Below are positions 34,612 through 44,815 of a DNA stretch of 64,000 bases, in pieces (position 1 is the stretch's first letter; every line of letters starts with the position of its first letter). The notes beneath the pieces are model-generated. The model was not told the origin of the DNA, searched no databases, and worked only from the letters and a program-made list of their open reading frames with translations. A program made the translations under genes and the position numbers. The stretch spans positions 1,488,001-1,552,000 of the forward strand of contig JAHLKI010000001.1 of NCBI GenBank assembly GCA_025602905.1, written 5' to 3'. The DNA is from Phlyctochytrium arcticum (taxonomy: Eukaryota > Chytridiomycota > Chytridiomycetes > Chytridiales > Chytridiaceae).

Positions 34612-37600
34612 TTACGCACTTCTGCGCTTTTTGCGTTGTGATCGATTCAATGGGGCTGTTGCTGACTGACTGTCAGTAGCCACGGCTGGTTCTTGGGCCT
34701 TCTTGCGCTTTGCCGGTCGCGCAGATGGACCTTTCGCTACTGAGGGGTTTGCTGTTTCCCAATTTCTCAGTGCGTCGGTTTCCTCGAGGTTCTCACGCGG
34801 CTCCCAAGTCGCGTCCTCGGGCCCAAAGCCTTCCCATTGAACAAGGTACATCCGCTTACGGTGACGGACCTTCTCGTCCATAATGCGGTCTACGAACCAT
34901 AGTTCTTCGCTGTTAAGCAGCACAGGTTCGGGAGCATCCTTCGTGGCACGATGGGCTATAGAGCCTGGTTTGTGCCATGCCTTCAGGATGTCGACATGAA
35001 ATGTCGGGTGTACCATACGCATTGGGTGCGGCAATTCCAATGTGTAAGTATCGGGATGCGGACCGGTTCCTTTGACCTTGAATGGACCGAGCCAATCTTG
35101 GCGGAGTTTTTCCGGCAGCTTCCCTAACGCTGGGATATGAATTCCCTTGCGTTTAAGCAAGACTAAATCGCCTCCTTTGAATGCAAGCGGCCGACGACCC
35201 TTGTCGTGGTTTCGTGCTTGTGCATCCTGTGCATCGCGTAAACGCTGTTGCACAACCCGTTCGATCTCCTGGACGGACTCAACAAATTTGGAAACTTGTT
35301 CCTTTGTTGGTTTGGAAACGTCCTGTAGACCTTCTCGGATATGGTATCCAGCGGATACCTCGGGGAGACGGCCTTTGTCGATCATGAACGGGGCATAGCC
35401 GGTGCTTGATGGTGTAGAGTTCAGGTGAAATTCCACTAAAGGTAGAATGTCAACCCAGTTCTGACCATCCCCGTCTATATAGGCCTTCAGCACGTTCTTG
35501 ACAGACTTGATCTTGCGTTCGCATTTCCCGTCTGTCTGCTGGTGTCGAGCGGTTGCGACTTCTAGCTTAATGCCTAGTGCGGCAGTGAATGCTTGCCAAA
35601 ATTCAGACAAGATTCTGCTATCGCGGTCGCTGACAATGACCTTGGGAGCACCTTCGTTCTTGAAGAAGTGCTGTATAAAGAGAGACGCGAGCTCTGAACT
35701 TGAAACCTCCACGTTACAAGGGATCAAGTACACACGTCCTGACAGGTAGTCAACAATGACAAGGGCGGCATCGTAGTAATCGCCGTTATGGCTAGTCCTT
35801 CCCCCCCACGATTCCGTCCTCGGCAGTGAGACAAAGTCCATGCCAATGGTGTGCCAGCGCTTGTCAGGCACTGGGAGCGAGCGTAACAGTCCTACACCTC
35901 GTGCGGGACTACGGAATCGTTGACATGTCGCACAAGTGCGGACATACTTTGCAACGTCCCGTTCCATAGTGGGCCAATGGTATTTTTGCAATAAGCGACC
36001 AAATGTCGTATGCTTACCAGTGTGGCCACCGGTGACCAACGTATCATGGTATTGCGCAAGCAAAGCACTACGTAGGGCATCGGGCACGTACAGGCGATCC
36101 TCGTACCGGAGCAACGTCAATGTTTGACCTGTGTTGCTTCTCTCCGGAAGGACTTCCACAGAGTATCTCCGTTCTGGAACGGTCATGGTCTCTGGCGCAG
36201 AAGCCTTGTCTTCGAGAGTCTTTTGCATCTGAAGAGCAAAATCGTCTGTAAGTAACAATTCAGCCCAGACTGACATGTCTACGGGGAGTTCGAATTGTTT
36301 TGTCGCCTGTGCAATCTGTTTCGATGCACGCTTTTTGGCACGCGCAGCATTGACCGTCACTACAAGACTAGACTTGTCGCGAGGTGTGCTGGCGGAATGC
36401 ACGGCGATGGCGTTCAGGACCACGCGCTGAGCGCAGTCCGCACATCGCGGGGCATAGTATGGGTTTCGGCTCAACACATCGGCTACCGTATTCCATTCAC
36501 CGGGAAGATACTCGATGTCAAAGTCAAATTCCTGAAGCATTTCGACCCAATTCGCTTGTCGCCGACTCAAGTGTTGCTGATCCTGTAAATAGATCAGGGA
36601 CTTGTGGTCGACGAACGCACGAAAGTGACGTCCCAATAGGAACTGTCGATTTGCCTTCAAGGTTTTGACCAGAGCGAGTAACTCCTGTTCGTGAACGGGG
36701 TATCGTGTCTCCGCATCTTGCATCTTTCGCGAAAAGTACAAGACGGGTCGCAGTTTAGGCAGATTCTTGAATCCGTGTATCGTCGTAGGGAGGGGAGACG
36801 GCATCGGATCCTCTGGGTCAACTGGTTGAGCAAGCCATCCACCGATGGCGAAGCCGGATGCGTCCGAGAACACATAGACTTCTTTCGCAGGATCATACGG
36901 AGTCAGAACAGGAGCCGTTGAGATTTTTTCTTTCAACGTGTTAAACGCTGAAATCTCTGCATCACCCCACTTCCACGGAGTATTGCCAGATTGTAGCTCC
37001 GATAGTGGGTGAGCGATCCTTGCGTACTCGTCGATGTATGCCGACAAGTAGTTTGTCAAACCAAGGAAGGATTGAATATCTTTGAAGTTTTTGGGCGTCG
37101 CGAAACTATTCACAGCGGTGACTTTGCTCTCAGCAATTCGCACACCGGAGTGACCCAACATATGACCACAAAATTCAACCTCCTGTACAGCCCATGAGCA
37201 TTTCGATGGTTTGACGTACAGGGCGCTTGATTCAAGAGCTTTCAAAACACTTTCGACGTGCTCTTGATGTTCTTCAAGCGTATCCGAAAAGACAAGGATG
37301 TCGTCAAGGTACGAGATGACATAGTCATCGTACATGCTCCCGAAAACTTTGTTCATGATGCGTTGGAATGTGGCGGGTGCGTTGGTCAACCCAAAGGGCA
37401 TGACAACGTACTCGAAATGTCCAAATCGCGTCTTGAATGCCGTTTTCTGGATATCACTGGTTCTAATTCGAACGCAGTGATAGGCATCCTTGATATCAAG
37501 AAGAGAGAAGTACTTCTTGCCTACGGTGCGGTGACGCAGCTCTCCTAGATGCGGCAATGGGGTACGGTCCTTCTTTGTTTGCTTGTTCAACCCCCGATAG

Positions 37601-40026
37601 TCGATACAACAACGCAAAGTCCCGTCCTTCTTCGCCGCAAATAGAACAGCTGCACCCCATGGACTTGACGAATGTCGAATCCATCCTTTGGCAAGTAACG
37701 TCGTAATCTGACGCTGAAGTTCTTCCAGTTCGCTTGGGCCCATGGCACGCAAAGGAACTGACAAAGGTTTCTCTACGCCATCGATTTCAATCTTGAAATC
37801 GTCCTCGCCACGAGATGGTGGCAAGGTGCGTAGTTCTGAGAAGACCGTCTTCTTGAATTTCTTGAGTATCGGCAGCAGTGGGGTTTCCTCAGAAATGGAC
37901 GCCAACGGATCTTCATCCGGAGCTTTTGGTCCGTGAGCCGAACTGCTGGTACCGGAGCTTGCAGCCGCGGTAACGCGCGCGGAGGCTGGTGCGGCTCGGA
38001 CGCGCCCGTTTCCGTCGATCCACTGGAGAACGTCGACGTTGACTGCGAATACCGAAACGAATTCCTTCTTCCGCATAGCTCGTAGAAATTTCTCGGCCTT
38101 GAGGTGAATCTTGACATCCTTGACCGACGCGAGAGATGACTTGAGGCGGGGAGATTCGAGTGGGCAGTCGAATGTTCGCAGGTGGGCGGCGTTGCAAGAC
38201 GGGCGTACTTCCTCACGTTTCCGTGATACGGGTCTTGCTTCGCAAATCCGACGCACGCCCTCAAACATGAAAGACATGCGCGGGCGTTGGTCGACTTTGT
38301 CGATTTGGAGTCCTTCAAGATCGAGGATGAAAGGGAGTCCGACAATGGCATCTACTCTGAGCGGCGCGACAATGAACGGTAGTTCACCGAACGAGCATTT
38401 GACGCGGTCGCAGTAGAGATCCAGGTCGCCGATCATCATTCTTTCGGACTTGAAGGTTTCTCCATCGTCACCCCATTCTACTTCAATAGCAGAGGATGGA
38501 CGATATGTTGGAAATTTGTGCTGTCGAACCCATTTGTCGTTGATCATTAAGGTGTCACAACCTGTATCAACGAGGATTCGTGCCATTTTGCCATTCAGCT
38601 TCGCATGAACAACAAAGGCATGTTCAGCAATTACTGGTTCAGGTCCACAAGTAACACGTCTCGGAGCATACCGACCGTCATCGTAGGAAGCATCAACCTG
38701 AGTAGCCCGGACCACGCCAGACGGCTGGGATAAGGTTGGATGTTCCATAGATTCGGGTTGGTTACCATTCGGCGGTGAACCTGGGTTTTGAACTTCATCA
38801 GTAAAACTGGACACAGAGTTGAGGGAGACCGATTTTTTAGAATTTGAAAAATGTAATACAGAAGAAGCTGATTGAGCTAAACTAATGCTATGTGATTCTA
38901 TCGGTGCCTCGTCCGACGTACGACCTGCGTCGTTTCTGTACGTCAAAACTAATTTTTTGGGTTGCGGTGTTTGGCTTGGGGGCAGCGTGCCGTCCAGTGA
39001 TGTAGCAATGGCGTTGGGGTTGTCCCGACGCTGTTGCTGCTGGTTGCCGCGGGAGTTGGCGCCACGGCTGGATGAGCCGGAAGGTCCGCCCTTCTGGTAA
39101 GGTTTTCCGCGGGAGTTCGCGGCGCTGACGTTGGCTTTGGGGCTTTTTCCGCCGCCGGCACTCGGGGCCTCGGTGGCGGGCCCTTTGCCCTTCTTGTCGG
39201 CCGATCCGCCGGCAACAGCTAGGTATCGCCCGTGGTTGTCGCATCCCCAGTCTTGGAGATATTGGGCGGCAGCCGATTGGATCTGGGTCAGGGTGGCCGA
39301 CCTGTTACCTCCGTAGACGTGCCGGACCAGGCGGGACCAAAAGTCACCACCGCGTTCCATTCCGTCCCGGAAGTCCCGACGCACTTCTTCCTGGTCCGTG
39401 TGACCACTGGCGGCGGTGAGCTGGGCCGTCAGTTTGTTGAACTCCGCCAGGTAGGCAGAATAGGTTCTGCAGGTGAGCTCGCGCAGGCTCGCCAGCGTGG
39501 ACTCCCTGGGGTTCCGGGGTTCGAAACGTTCACGGAGAACGGCCTCGAATTCCTCCCTGGATCTGGGGCGGTCCAGAGGTGTCAACGACGAGAACCAGTC
39601 CTTGGCGGTTCCTTCCAACGATCGTTCGATATAATCGACGAATTCCTCGCCGTGTCGTTGGGTCTGGCTGGCCGGCGACGTATCCAGGTAGGCATAGTGC
39701 TTGTGAAGGAAATCGCGAATTTTGGCAGGTTCCGCATCCTTTCCTTCCCCCGAAAACGTCGCTTGTTCGGCTTTGCGCTGGAGGGTTTTGTTATGCATCG
39801 CCTGAAACGATGCACTGCCCTGGTGGTCCCGAACATCGCCATCAGACGTCCTGTCGGCTGGGCCGGACTGCAATGATGCCACCTTCTCATTCAGAAGAGT
39901 GATCTGCGACATCATGTTCTTGAAGTCGGCGGCGCTGATGGTAATCTGCGGCTCTGTCGGTTTCTGACCACCTAGGATGCGAGCGGCGCCCGGCGTAGCG
40001 TTTCCCGAAAGGGACATTCTCGCCAT
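34612..40026 (-). CDS. Ty3/gypsy chromovirus Gag-Pol polyprotein, intact ORF
   Basis: One open frame of about 1,804 codons from ATG 40026. Order: Gag (DFLHKHYAYLDTSP, EGTAKDWFSSLTPLDRPRS; no CCHC zinc knuckle found), aspartic protease (ARILVDTGCDTLMI), reverse transcriptase (FSLLDIKDAYHCVRI, VISYLDDILVFSD), RNase H (YVFSDASGFAIGGWL), integrase zinc region (GGHTGKHTTFGRLLQKYHWP then CATCQRF) and core (VSDRDSRILSEFW, RHQQTDGKCERKIKS), and a C-terminal chromodomain (YLVQWEGFGPEDATWEPREN). Pol order RT-RH-IN plus chromodomain defines a chromovirus. The start lies only ~29 bp from the 78-bp palindrome at 40055, so no 5' LTR is present. It was truncated there or the adjoining element inserted at that point. 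Confidence 0.93.
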   Translation of the reverse strand: MARMSLSGNATPGAARILGGQKPTEPQITISAADFKNMMSQITLLNEKVASLQSGPADRTSDGDVRDHQGSASFQAMHNKTLQRKAEQATFSGEGKDAEPAKIRDFLHKHYAYLDTSPASQTQRHGEEFVDYIERSLEGTAKDWFSSLTPLDRPRSREEFEAVLRERFEPRNPRESTLASLRELTCRTYSAYLAEFNKLTAQLTAASGHTDQEEVRRDFRDGMERGGDFWSRLVRHVYGGNRSATLTQIQSAAAQYLQDWGCDNHGRYLAVAGGSADKKGKGPATEAPSAGGGKSPKANVSAANSRGKPYQKGGPSGSSSRGANSRGNQQQQRRDNPNAIATSLDGTLPPSQTPQPKKLVLTYRNDAGRTSDEAPIESHSISLAQSASSVLHFSNSKKSVSLNSVSSFTDEVQNPGSPPNGNQPESMEHPTLSQPSGVVRATQVDASYDDGRYAPRRVTCGPEPVIAEHAFVVHAKLNGKMARILVDTGCDTLMINDKWVRQHKFPTYRPSSAIEVEWGDDGETFKSERMMIGDLDLYCDRVKCSFGELPFIVAPLRVDAIVGLPFILDLEGLQIDKVDQRPRMSFMFEGVRRICEARPVSRKREEVRPSCNAAHLRTFDCPLESPRLKSSLASVKDVKIHLKAEKFLRAMRKKEFVSVFAVNVDVLQWIDGNGRVRAAPASARVTAAASSGTSSSAHGPKAPDEDPLASISEETPLLPILKKFKKTVFSELRTLPPSRGEDDFKIEIDGVEKPLSVPLRAMGPSELEELQRQITTLLAKGWIRHSSSPWGAAVLFAAKKDGTLRCCIDYRGLNKQTKKDRTPLPHLGELRHRTVGKKYFSLLDIKDAYHCVRIRTSDIQKTAFKTRFGHFEYVVMPFGLTNAPATFQRIMNKVFGSMYDDYVISYLDDILVFSDTLEEHQEHVESVLKALESSALYVKPSKCSWAVQEVEFCGHMLGHSGVRIAESKVTAVNSFATPKNFKDIQSFLGLTNYLSAYIDEYARIAHPLSELQSGNTPWKWGDAEISAFNTLKEKISTAPVLTPYDPAKEVYVFSDASGFAIGGWLAQPVDPEDPMPSPLPTTIHGFKNLPKLRPVLYFSRKMQDAETRYPVHEQELLALVKTLKANRQFLLGRHFRAFVDHKSLIYLQDQQHLSRRQANWVEMLQEFDFDIEYLPGEWNTVADVLSRNPYYAPRCADCAQRVVLNAIAVHSASTPRDKSSLVVTVNAARAKKRASKQIAQATKQFELPVDMSVWAELLLTDDFALQMQKTLEDKASAPETMTVPERRYSVEVLPERSNTGQTLTLLRYEDRLYVPDALRSALLAQYHDTLVTGGHTGKHTTFGRLLQKYHWPTMERDVAKYVRTCATCQRFRSPARGVGLLRSLPVPDKRWHTIGMDFVSLPRTESWGGRTSHNGDYYDAALVIVDYLSGRVYLIPCNVEVSSSELASLFIQHFFKNEGAPKVIVSDRDSRILSEFWQAFTAALGIKLEVATARHQQTDGKCERKIKSVKNVLKAYIDGDGQNWVDILPLVEFHLNSTPSSTGYAPFMIDKGRLPEVSAGYHIREGLQDVSKPTKEQVSKFVESVQEIERVVQQRLRDAQDAQARNHDKGRRPLAFKGGDLVLLKRKGIHIPALGKLPEKLRQDWLGPFKVKGTGPHPDTYTLELPHPMRMVHPTFHVDILKAWHKPGSIAHRATKDAPEPVLLNSEELWFVDRIMDEKVRHRKRMYLVQWEGFGPEDATWEPRENLEETDALRNWETANPSVAKGPSARPAKRKKAQEPAVATDSQSATAPLNRSQRKKRRSA

Positions 40027-40054
40027 TTCGAGCGGCAACACATCCGAAGCACGA

Positions 40055-40132
40055 CTGTGATAGTGCGCTAGTTCTTTGACCGAATTTTAGTATATACTAA
40101 AATTCGGTCAAAGAACTAGCGCACTATCACAG
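40055..40132. repeat. Perfect 78-bp palindrome, left end of the 23-kb element
   Basis: Begins CTGTGATAGTGCGCTAGTTC, centre TAGTATATACTA, and mirrors without a mismatch. The outer 12 bp and the central 12 bp are identical to those of the right-end palindrome at 62946-63009, but the middle of the arms differs in sequence and length. The inner side is followed by repeated CCAACTAT units (40141-40190), also present inside the right end. Confidence 0.95.
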
Positions 40133-40556
40133 GGCCGGTCCCAACTATACCCAACTATGCGCCAACTATGGGCCAACTATGCGGCAACTGTGAAGCCCGC
40201 TATGTGACCTTATTATAAAGCCGCTTCTCCACTATGTGACCTTATGATAAGGTCGCCCCCATCAAACATCGAGCCATCTTACACATCATGAATCATCCCT
40301 CTCCATATTTCATCGGGTGGTGCCGCTTGTCACGGGAAGGGACTTCCATATTACACCGGTGTAATACGATCTTTACACCGGTGTAATACGCTGATATACG
40401 GGACTTCCAGAAAATTCACAAATTTCTTCTGTCAAAATTTCACACCTTACAAGTCGGCGAAGAATATTCTCGCTACATCCATCATCCATCATCGGGTCGC
40501 CGAAGTATTTTCACTTTGATTTTATTCACATCTCCCCGCTACATGTACAAATATTT

Positions 40557-40907
40557 TTACAGTGATACATCTTCTTCCTGTTTTATATTATCCACTATCT
40601 CCTCCATATCTAATACATTTATCGTTTTCCACCACACATCCGTCTCCACTGTATACTGTTCTTGTAATTCCAATGGTAGAGATTTTCCATCTACTCGCCT
40701 CGTCTTTCTTATATCGAGTCGCAGATGTTTCAATATTCGACCTTTCCTAATCTTTATTTCCGTTATTCCCTTTGCCTTCATGTGTGTCTTGACCTTTTCC
40801 AAGATTGTCGCATGTCGCTTTATCAGTGTTGATGCTTTCCGGTATTCCTCGGAATGTTCCAAGTCTATCAATTCTTCCGCCTTCTTCTCAATAAATGTCG
40901 CTTCCAT
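40557..40907 (-). CDS. Small basic/acidic protein, left-arm copy (116 aa)
   Basis: Starts MEATFIEKKAEELIDLEHSE. It is homologous to the right-arm protein at 62320-62661: KIRKGRILKHLRLDIRKTRR with RVDGKSLPLEL here corresponds to SIKDGNKMKTLFFNIRKMNR with RVDVRSLPMDI there. Helical N-terminus, then a short conserved R-x-V-D-x-x-SLP motif. No known family. Keeping both open frames while diverging suggests selection. It lies in the subterminal region, as small DNA-binding or terminal proteins often do in linear elements; that role is a guess. Confidence 0.6.
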   Translation of the reverse strand: MEATFIEKKAEELIDLEHSEEYRKASTLIKRHATILEKVKTHMKAKGITEIKIRKGRILKHLRLDIRKTRRVDGKSLPLELQEQYTVETDVWWKTINVLDMEEIVDNIKQEEDVSL

Positions 40908-41051
40908 TCTTCTCCTGCGATGATTGATATTGTCGAATGACCTCTCCGCTATGGAGCGGCCTCTTTACGGGACTTTCAAAACCTTTATAACATTCTCTGT
41001 TATCGATATTACGAAATCTCGCAATACTATCAGGATCATCAGGATCATCAG

Positions 41052-41071
41052 GATTATCGATATTACCCCCC
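41052..41071 (+). promoter_or_regulatory. Element-specific intergenic motif, copy 1
   Basis: GATTATCGATATTACCCCCC, identical to the motif at 44639-44658 and near-identical to 45751-45770. It sits upstream of the minus-strand small ORF, preceded by tandem ATCAGG units. A shared regulatory or 3'-end signal of this element. Confidence 0.5.
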
Positions 41072-41149
41072 GATACTGCTATGCCCCTCTGTGTGTCATA
41101 TTTGAATGTCCCGATTCTGCAACTTCTACATATCGATATCATCCCAAAA

Positions 41150-41545
41150 AAAGGTGACACTTTTGGTGACACTTTTGGTGACAGTTTTGGTGACAGTTTT
41201 TTTTACTCCACGTCTCGAGTGAGAGACACTTTTCATTATATATTTCCCTCCATTTTACATGTAGGTGACAGAGATGACAGTTTTTTTGAGGTAAAGTCCC
41301 TGCGGATATAGTTTTTAGACTAATGATAAGTAGTTCACACGTTCTGTGAACTTCTGCTCACTCATAAAAATTCTATACAAAAAATAAACTTACAAAAAAA
41401 CTGTCATTTCTGTCACCTTTTTTTTCCCTTCATAGAAACACTACACAACTTTATTAATAAATTTTTATTTTCCTACATGTATCGAGTGGTGACAGTTTTT
41501 TTTTTACCTGTCACCAAACTGTCACCTTTTTGGAAAAACTGTCAC
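41150..41545. repeat. GGTGACA iteron cluster, left arm
   Basis: Ten exact GGTGACA/TGTCACC heptamers in about 400 bp: four in direct tandem spaced 11-13 bp at 41153-41200, one near 41264, and five between 41400 and 41545 in both orientations, usually followed by a T-run. A smaller cluster lies at the equivalent place in the right arm. The cluster lies directly downstream of the helicase stop codon. Confidence 0.8.
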
Positions 41546-41566
41546 CCCTCTTCATCAATCCCCGAT

Positions 41567-44044
41567 TCACTCATTCTTCCATTCTATCCCTACAAAGTAT
41601 CGAGTCGTCTTTGTTCGTTTCTCCGATACTACCGCTCTCAGTTCTTTGTAAAATGTGTTTCGCTCACAAAGAGTTGTGGATCCAACATTATCGGCCAGAT
41701 ACTTATCGTAGATTGCGGTTCTTTCAATTTTGTCCTCGGGGTTGTTTGTCAATTGGTAAGTCATTTTGAACCATTTCGCAACTGTTAAAGAATTCACCAG
41801 ATTCTTCTTCGTGTACTCATTGACCTCCTCTGGAACTTTTATCGAGAAATCCAAACTTCCATCTTTCTTTACAAACTTTGATTTAAAGAATCTCATTAGT
41901 ATGAGAATAAATGTGTCTCGATATTCTGGAGAGGAGAATAGTTTTTTAAGGTTTGGATTAACTTGACGAACAATTTGTTCATCTTCATCGTCGTCTAATT
42001 CAACGGCCATATCCTCTTCTTCATCATTACATTCTGCAAATGTAACGGTGTAAGGAATCATTTTCGCCGAAAGAGCAATAGCAGTATCGATACGGTCGAA
42101 TTTTGGATCTTCGTTTGTTTGAATATGGAGAGCGCCAGTCATAGGGAACGTAATAGGTTTGCCGTGAAGTGTCCGAACCGGATAAGGGTCATTTCCTCGA
42201 ATGATTTTAATTTCATCAGAAGCAAAAGATTGACCAACTTGAGGTTCAGAAGTAGCGAGGTATCTCTTACCAAAACAGTTAAACATTTGCGCATTTGGGG
42301 CATCACGTTGACCTTTGCTGCGAGTAGTAATATTTTCAGGTTTGATAAAGTAGAAATAAGTGCCAAAGGTAAATGTAATTAGCGTGGTTTCAGCACCTTT
42401 TCCATTTCGGCCACCTCCTTTTTGTACATAAAAGGACTCCTCGACAACCTTTCCATATAGACATCGTACAAGTTGAGCGATACGATAGTCACGTATTTTA
42501 TCGCATGGAAAGATGCTTGCAAAGAATGACGAGATTGCCTCTCTAATCTCCGTAACTTCTCCCCCGCTAGGGAAAGGATACCCGCAAGTGTGCAAAATGT
42601 AATCTTTGGCTTCAAAAGGACGAAACTCTCCTTTGACAAGGTCGTAAACGCCATCGGTGAATGCGAAAAGATGAGGATTTGAAAGAAAGAGTTCGATACA
42701 ATTGTCGTTTTTAATAGATAGTCGATCGACATTTTTAGCCACGTTTCCGGAGAAATCATTCATTTCGATTATTCGTTGAAATTGTTTAAACACATCTCTA
42801 AGGTCGTTGACATTTTGCATATCGTCCTCTGCTTCCTGGATAAGATATTTAAAGGAGGAGACCAAAGTTTCGGCAACTTGGATATTCAAATCACTTTCTC
42901 CAATTGTATCATATTGGCGCCAGATATTGTCTTTCCCGAGGATATAGAGAAATCCGCTTGTATGTTTCATGATACTATCGGCACATTGTTCTTCAATAAA
43001 CCATTTTGCCGCATTGAGATGTGTTGGGGCATAAAGTCGTTTAAAGTCGAAATATTTCCATTTGCCGGATGGTAATTTCCGAAGTTCTTCGAAATTTAGA
43101 TCTTCTTTTTGCTTTTTCTTGGGTGGCTCCTCATCATCATCCTCCTCATCATCTTCTTCCTCCAAAGGTTCATACTTCAAACGGAATTTCTCCAAAAACG
43201 CATCAGATACAACGAGTGGTTTTTCCGCCAGTTTAATATGAATACCACAGTTGTCAAAGACGAATTGTGAACATTCATCAAGTAACTCTTGAGTCATATC
43301 ATGGCCGTCCTGTTTCCTAATCATTCCACCATCAAAGATAAGAGCATCAACCGACCACCCCCTATCGGTAAAGAATTGATCCGTTAAAAGTGTCACTCTG
43401 TTTTCGAGGGTTTGGGTAACTTGTGCGATAAAACTACCTTCGCGATTGCCCTTAATAGTAGCATCCCGGGATGTTCTGACTTTTTCCCAAATGTCGGGAT
43501 ACTCGATTTCTAGAATGGGGCAAAGTGTGGTGTAAATAACTGAGTGTATTTCAGAAAAGAAAGGGTCACTGATTTTGCGCCCAGCGAATAGCATCATGGA
43601 AACGACCTCTTGTTTGTCAATTTTCTTTTCTGTTAAGATAGTAGAGCGATTTTCGACATAGTGAGTTAGAGCATCACAAGTGATAGAATGTTGTTTAAAG
43701 AGATGAGCAATTAAAGTAAATATAGAATTTACTTGGTCTATATCATGATATCGTCCTGCTGCTAGATACTGTCTGAAATGATTATCTCTTGCCTCGAGAT
43801 TCTGAAGAGACAGTCCTCTAGCCCATAATCGGCCAATTTGCTCTAGGCTCCCTTTTTCGGAATAAGCATACTCGGTGCGATAAAGATTTTTTCCAACTTT
43901 GCGATGCTTAAGAGCACGCAAACGGGTCTTCAGTTTGTGTAAAACGAATGGACTCTGAAGACAATATTTGATATGAATGTCATTGATATACTCGAATTTT
44001 TCGAGTGCGGTATCGCTTGATAATTTTGGACAAAAGTCAGACAT
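41567..44044 (-). CDS. SF3 (D5-like) primase-helicase of the 23-kb element
   Basis: 825 codons, intronless. The N-terminal half carries the conserved GRLWARG, RQYLAAGRYHDIDQVN, REGSFIAQVTQTLENRV and VDALIFDGGMI stretches of viral primase-helicases. An acidic Lys/Glu/Pro linker (about residues 285-320) follows. The helicase core has Walker A KGGGRNGKGAETTLI, Walker B region GKRYLATSEPQVG, and motif C ALHIQTNEDPKFDRID with the sensor Asn, in the order of superfamily 3. The C-terminus ends FVGIEWKNE. Likely the replication initiator helicase of the element. The right arm keeps only its last ~31 codons (61676-61768), and a frameshifted paralogue lies at 31.6-33.4 kb. It is divergently arranged with the HTH gene. 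Confidence 0.85.
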   Translation of the reverse strand: MSDFCPKLSSDTALEKFEYINDIHIKYCLQSPFVLHKLKTRLRALKHRKVGKNLYRTEYAYSEKGSLEQIGRLWARGLSLQNLEARDNHFRQYLAAGRYHDIDQVNSIFTLIAHLFKQHSITCDALTHYVENRSTILTEKKIDKQEVVSMMLFAGRKISDPFFSEIHSVIYTTLCPILEIEYPDIWEKVRTSRDATIKGNREGSFIAQVTQTLENRVTLLTDQFFTDRGWSVDALIFDGGMIRKQDGHDMTQELLDECSQFVFDNCGIHIKLAEKPLVVSDAFLEKFRLKYEPLEEEDDEEDDDEEPPKKKQKEDLNFEELRKLPSGKWKYFDFKRLYAPTHLNAAKWFIEEQCADSIMKHTSGFLYILGKDNIWRQYDTIGESDLNIQVAETLVSSFKYLIQEAEDDMQNVNDLRDVFKQFQRIIEMNDFSGNVAKNVDRLSIKNDNCIELFLSNPHLFAFTDGVYDLVKGEFRPFEAKDYILHTCGYPFPSGGEVTEIREAISSFFASIFPCDKIRDYRIAQLVRCLYGKVVEESFYVQKGGGRNGKGAETTLITFTFGTYFYFIKPENITTRSKGQRDAPNAQMFNCFGKRYLATSEPQVGQSFASDEIKIIRGNDPYPVRTLHGKPITFPMTGALHIQTNEDPKFDRIDTAIALSAKMIPYTVTFAECNDEEEDMAVELDDDEDEQIVRQVNPNLKKLFSSPEYRDTFILILMRFFKSKFVKKDGSLDFSIKVPEEVNEYTKKNLVNSLTVAKWFKMTYQLTNNPEDKIERTAIYDKYLADNVGSTTLCERNTFYKELRAVVSEKRTKTTRYFVGIEWKNE

Positions 44045-44114
44045 AATTGTTGTTATTGAATGTTTAGTAACTTTCCTTCTTTAAACAAGAGTTTTATTTC
44101 TTTAAATAACAATT

Positions 44115-44264
44115 AAACGCAACATCGACATTCAAAACGGTATTGGTCATAATCCATCACATACATCGAAATTCGAGAAATTCCGATGTAAACGCAACAT
44201 CGACATTCAAAACGGTATTGGTCATAATCAATCACATACATCGAAATTCGAGAAATTCCGATGT
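44115..44264. repeat. Two direct 75-bp repeats between divergent helicase and HTH genes
   Basis: Copies at 44115-44189 and 44190-44264 differ by one base (aatccatcac versus aatcaatcac). Each ends with an imperfect palindrome ACATCGAAATTCGAGAAATT-CCGATGT. They occupy the shared promoter region between the helicase start (44044, minus) and the HTH start (44357, plus), so they are good candidates for operator sites. Confidence 0.85.
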
Positions 44265-44356
44265 AGACGATGACTCTTTCAAACGCAACAAATGAAATAT
44301 TGATTCATATTTAAAAAGATAGTAAAATAGTATAGCATTATTGTAATATTCTCGCA

Positions 44357-44554
44357 ATGACTGGGTCAAAAAGCATTTATACAGCAGTTGTAACCTTTCT
44401 GGGAGAAGAACGAACGGTCGAAGCACGAAGCATTCGACAATTGGCTAGGAAACTCGGTGTGTCCTATCCAACAATTCATAAAATGCTCAACAATCGCGAA
44501 ACTACTCGGATGAAGGCTGTAATCACAGAAAGACCAAAGAATACAGAAACGTGA
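44357..44554 (+). CDS. Small helix-turn-helix protein
   Basis: 65 codons. ARSIRQLARKLGVSYPTIHK is a clear helix-turn-helix (Arg-Gln-Leu-Ala-x-x-Leu-Gly-Val-Ser, then a recognition helix), followed by a basic tail. It is divergent from the primase-helicase across 312 bp containing two 75-bp repeats, and could regulate both genes. The right arm has no copy. It could be the N-terminal remnant of a transposase-type HTH protein, but it has its own start and stop. Confidence 0.55.
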   Translation: MTGSKSIYTAVVTFLGEERTVEARSIRQLARKLGVSYPTIHKMLNNRETTRMKAVITERPKNTET

Positions 44555-44638
44555 TATCTTTAAGGGCTATGAGGAAAAGGGGGGGTCAAATCGATATTCT
44601 TGATAATCTCGATCGTGTAGGAACATTAGGAACATTAA

Positions 44639-44658
44639 GATTATCGATATTACCCCCC
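44639..44658 (+). promoter_or_regulatory. Element-specific intergenic motif, copy 2
   Basis: GATTATCGATATTACCCCCC, preceded by tandem GGAACATTA units and facing a partial inverted copy (GGGGGTCAAATCGATATTC, 44581-44599), so the region can fold into a hairpin. It lies about 85 bp after the HTH stop and before the next plus-strand ORF. Confidence 0.5.
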
Positions 44659-44815
44659 ACCTCCCATAAATGACCTGGGACATTTTGTAAAAACAAAGTC
44701 CAAACTCTGACATAATGTCGGACATTTTTAAAGTTTGTGTTATTTGCTAGACTTATCAGGATACAAAAGAACAACAAGACGACCAGAATCATTGCTTTAA
44801 CCCCCCATTCAGAAT

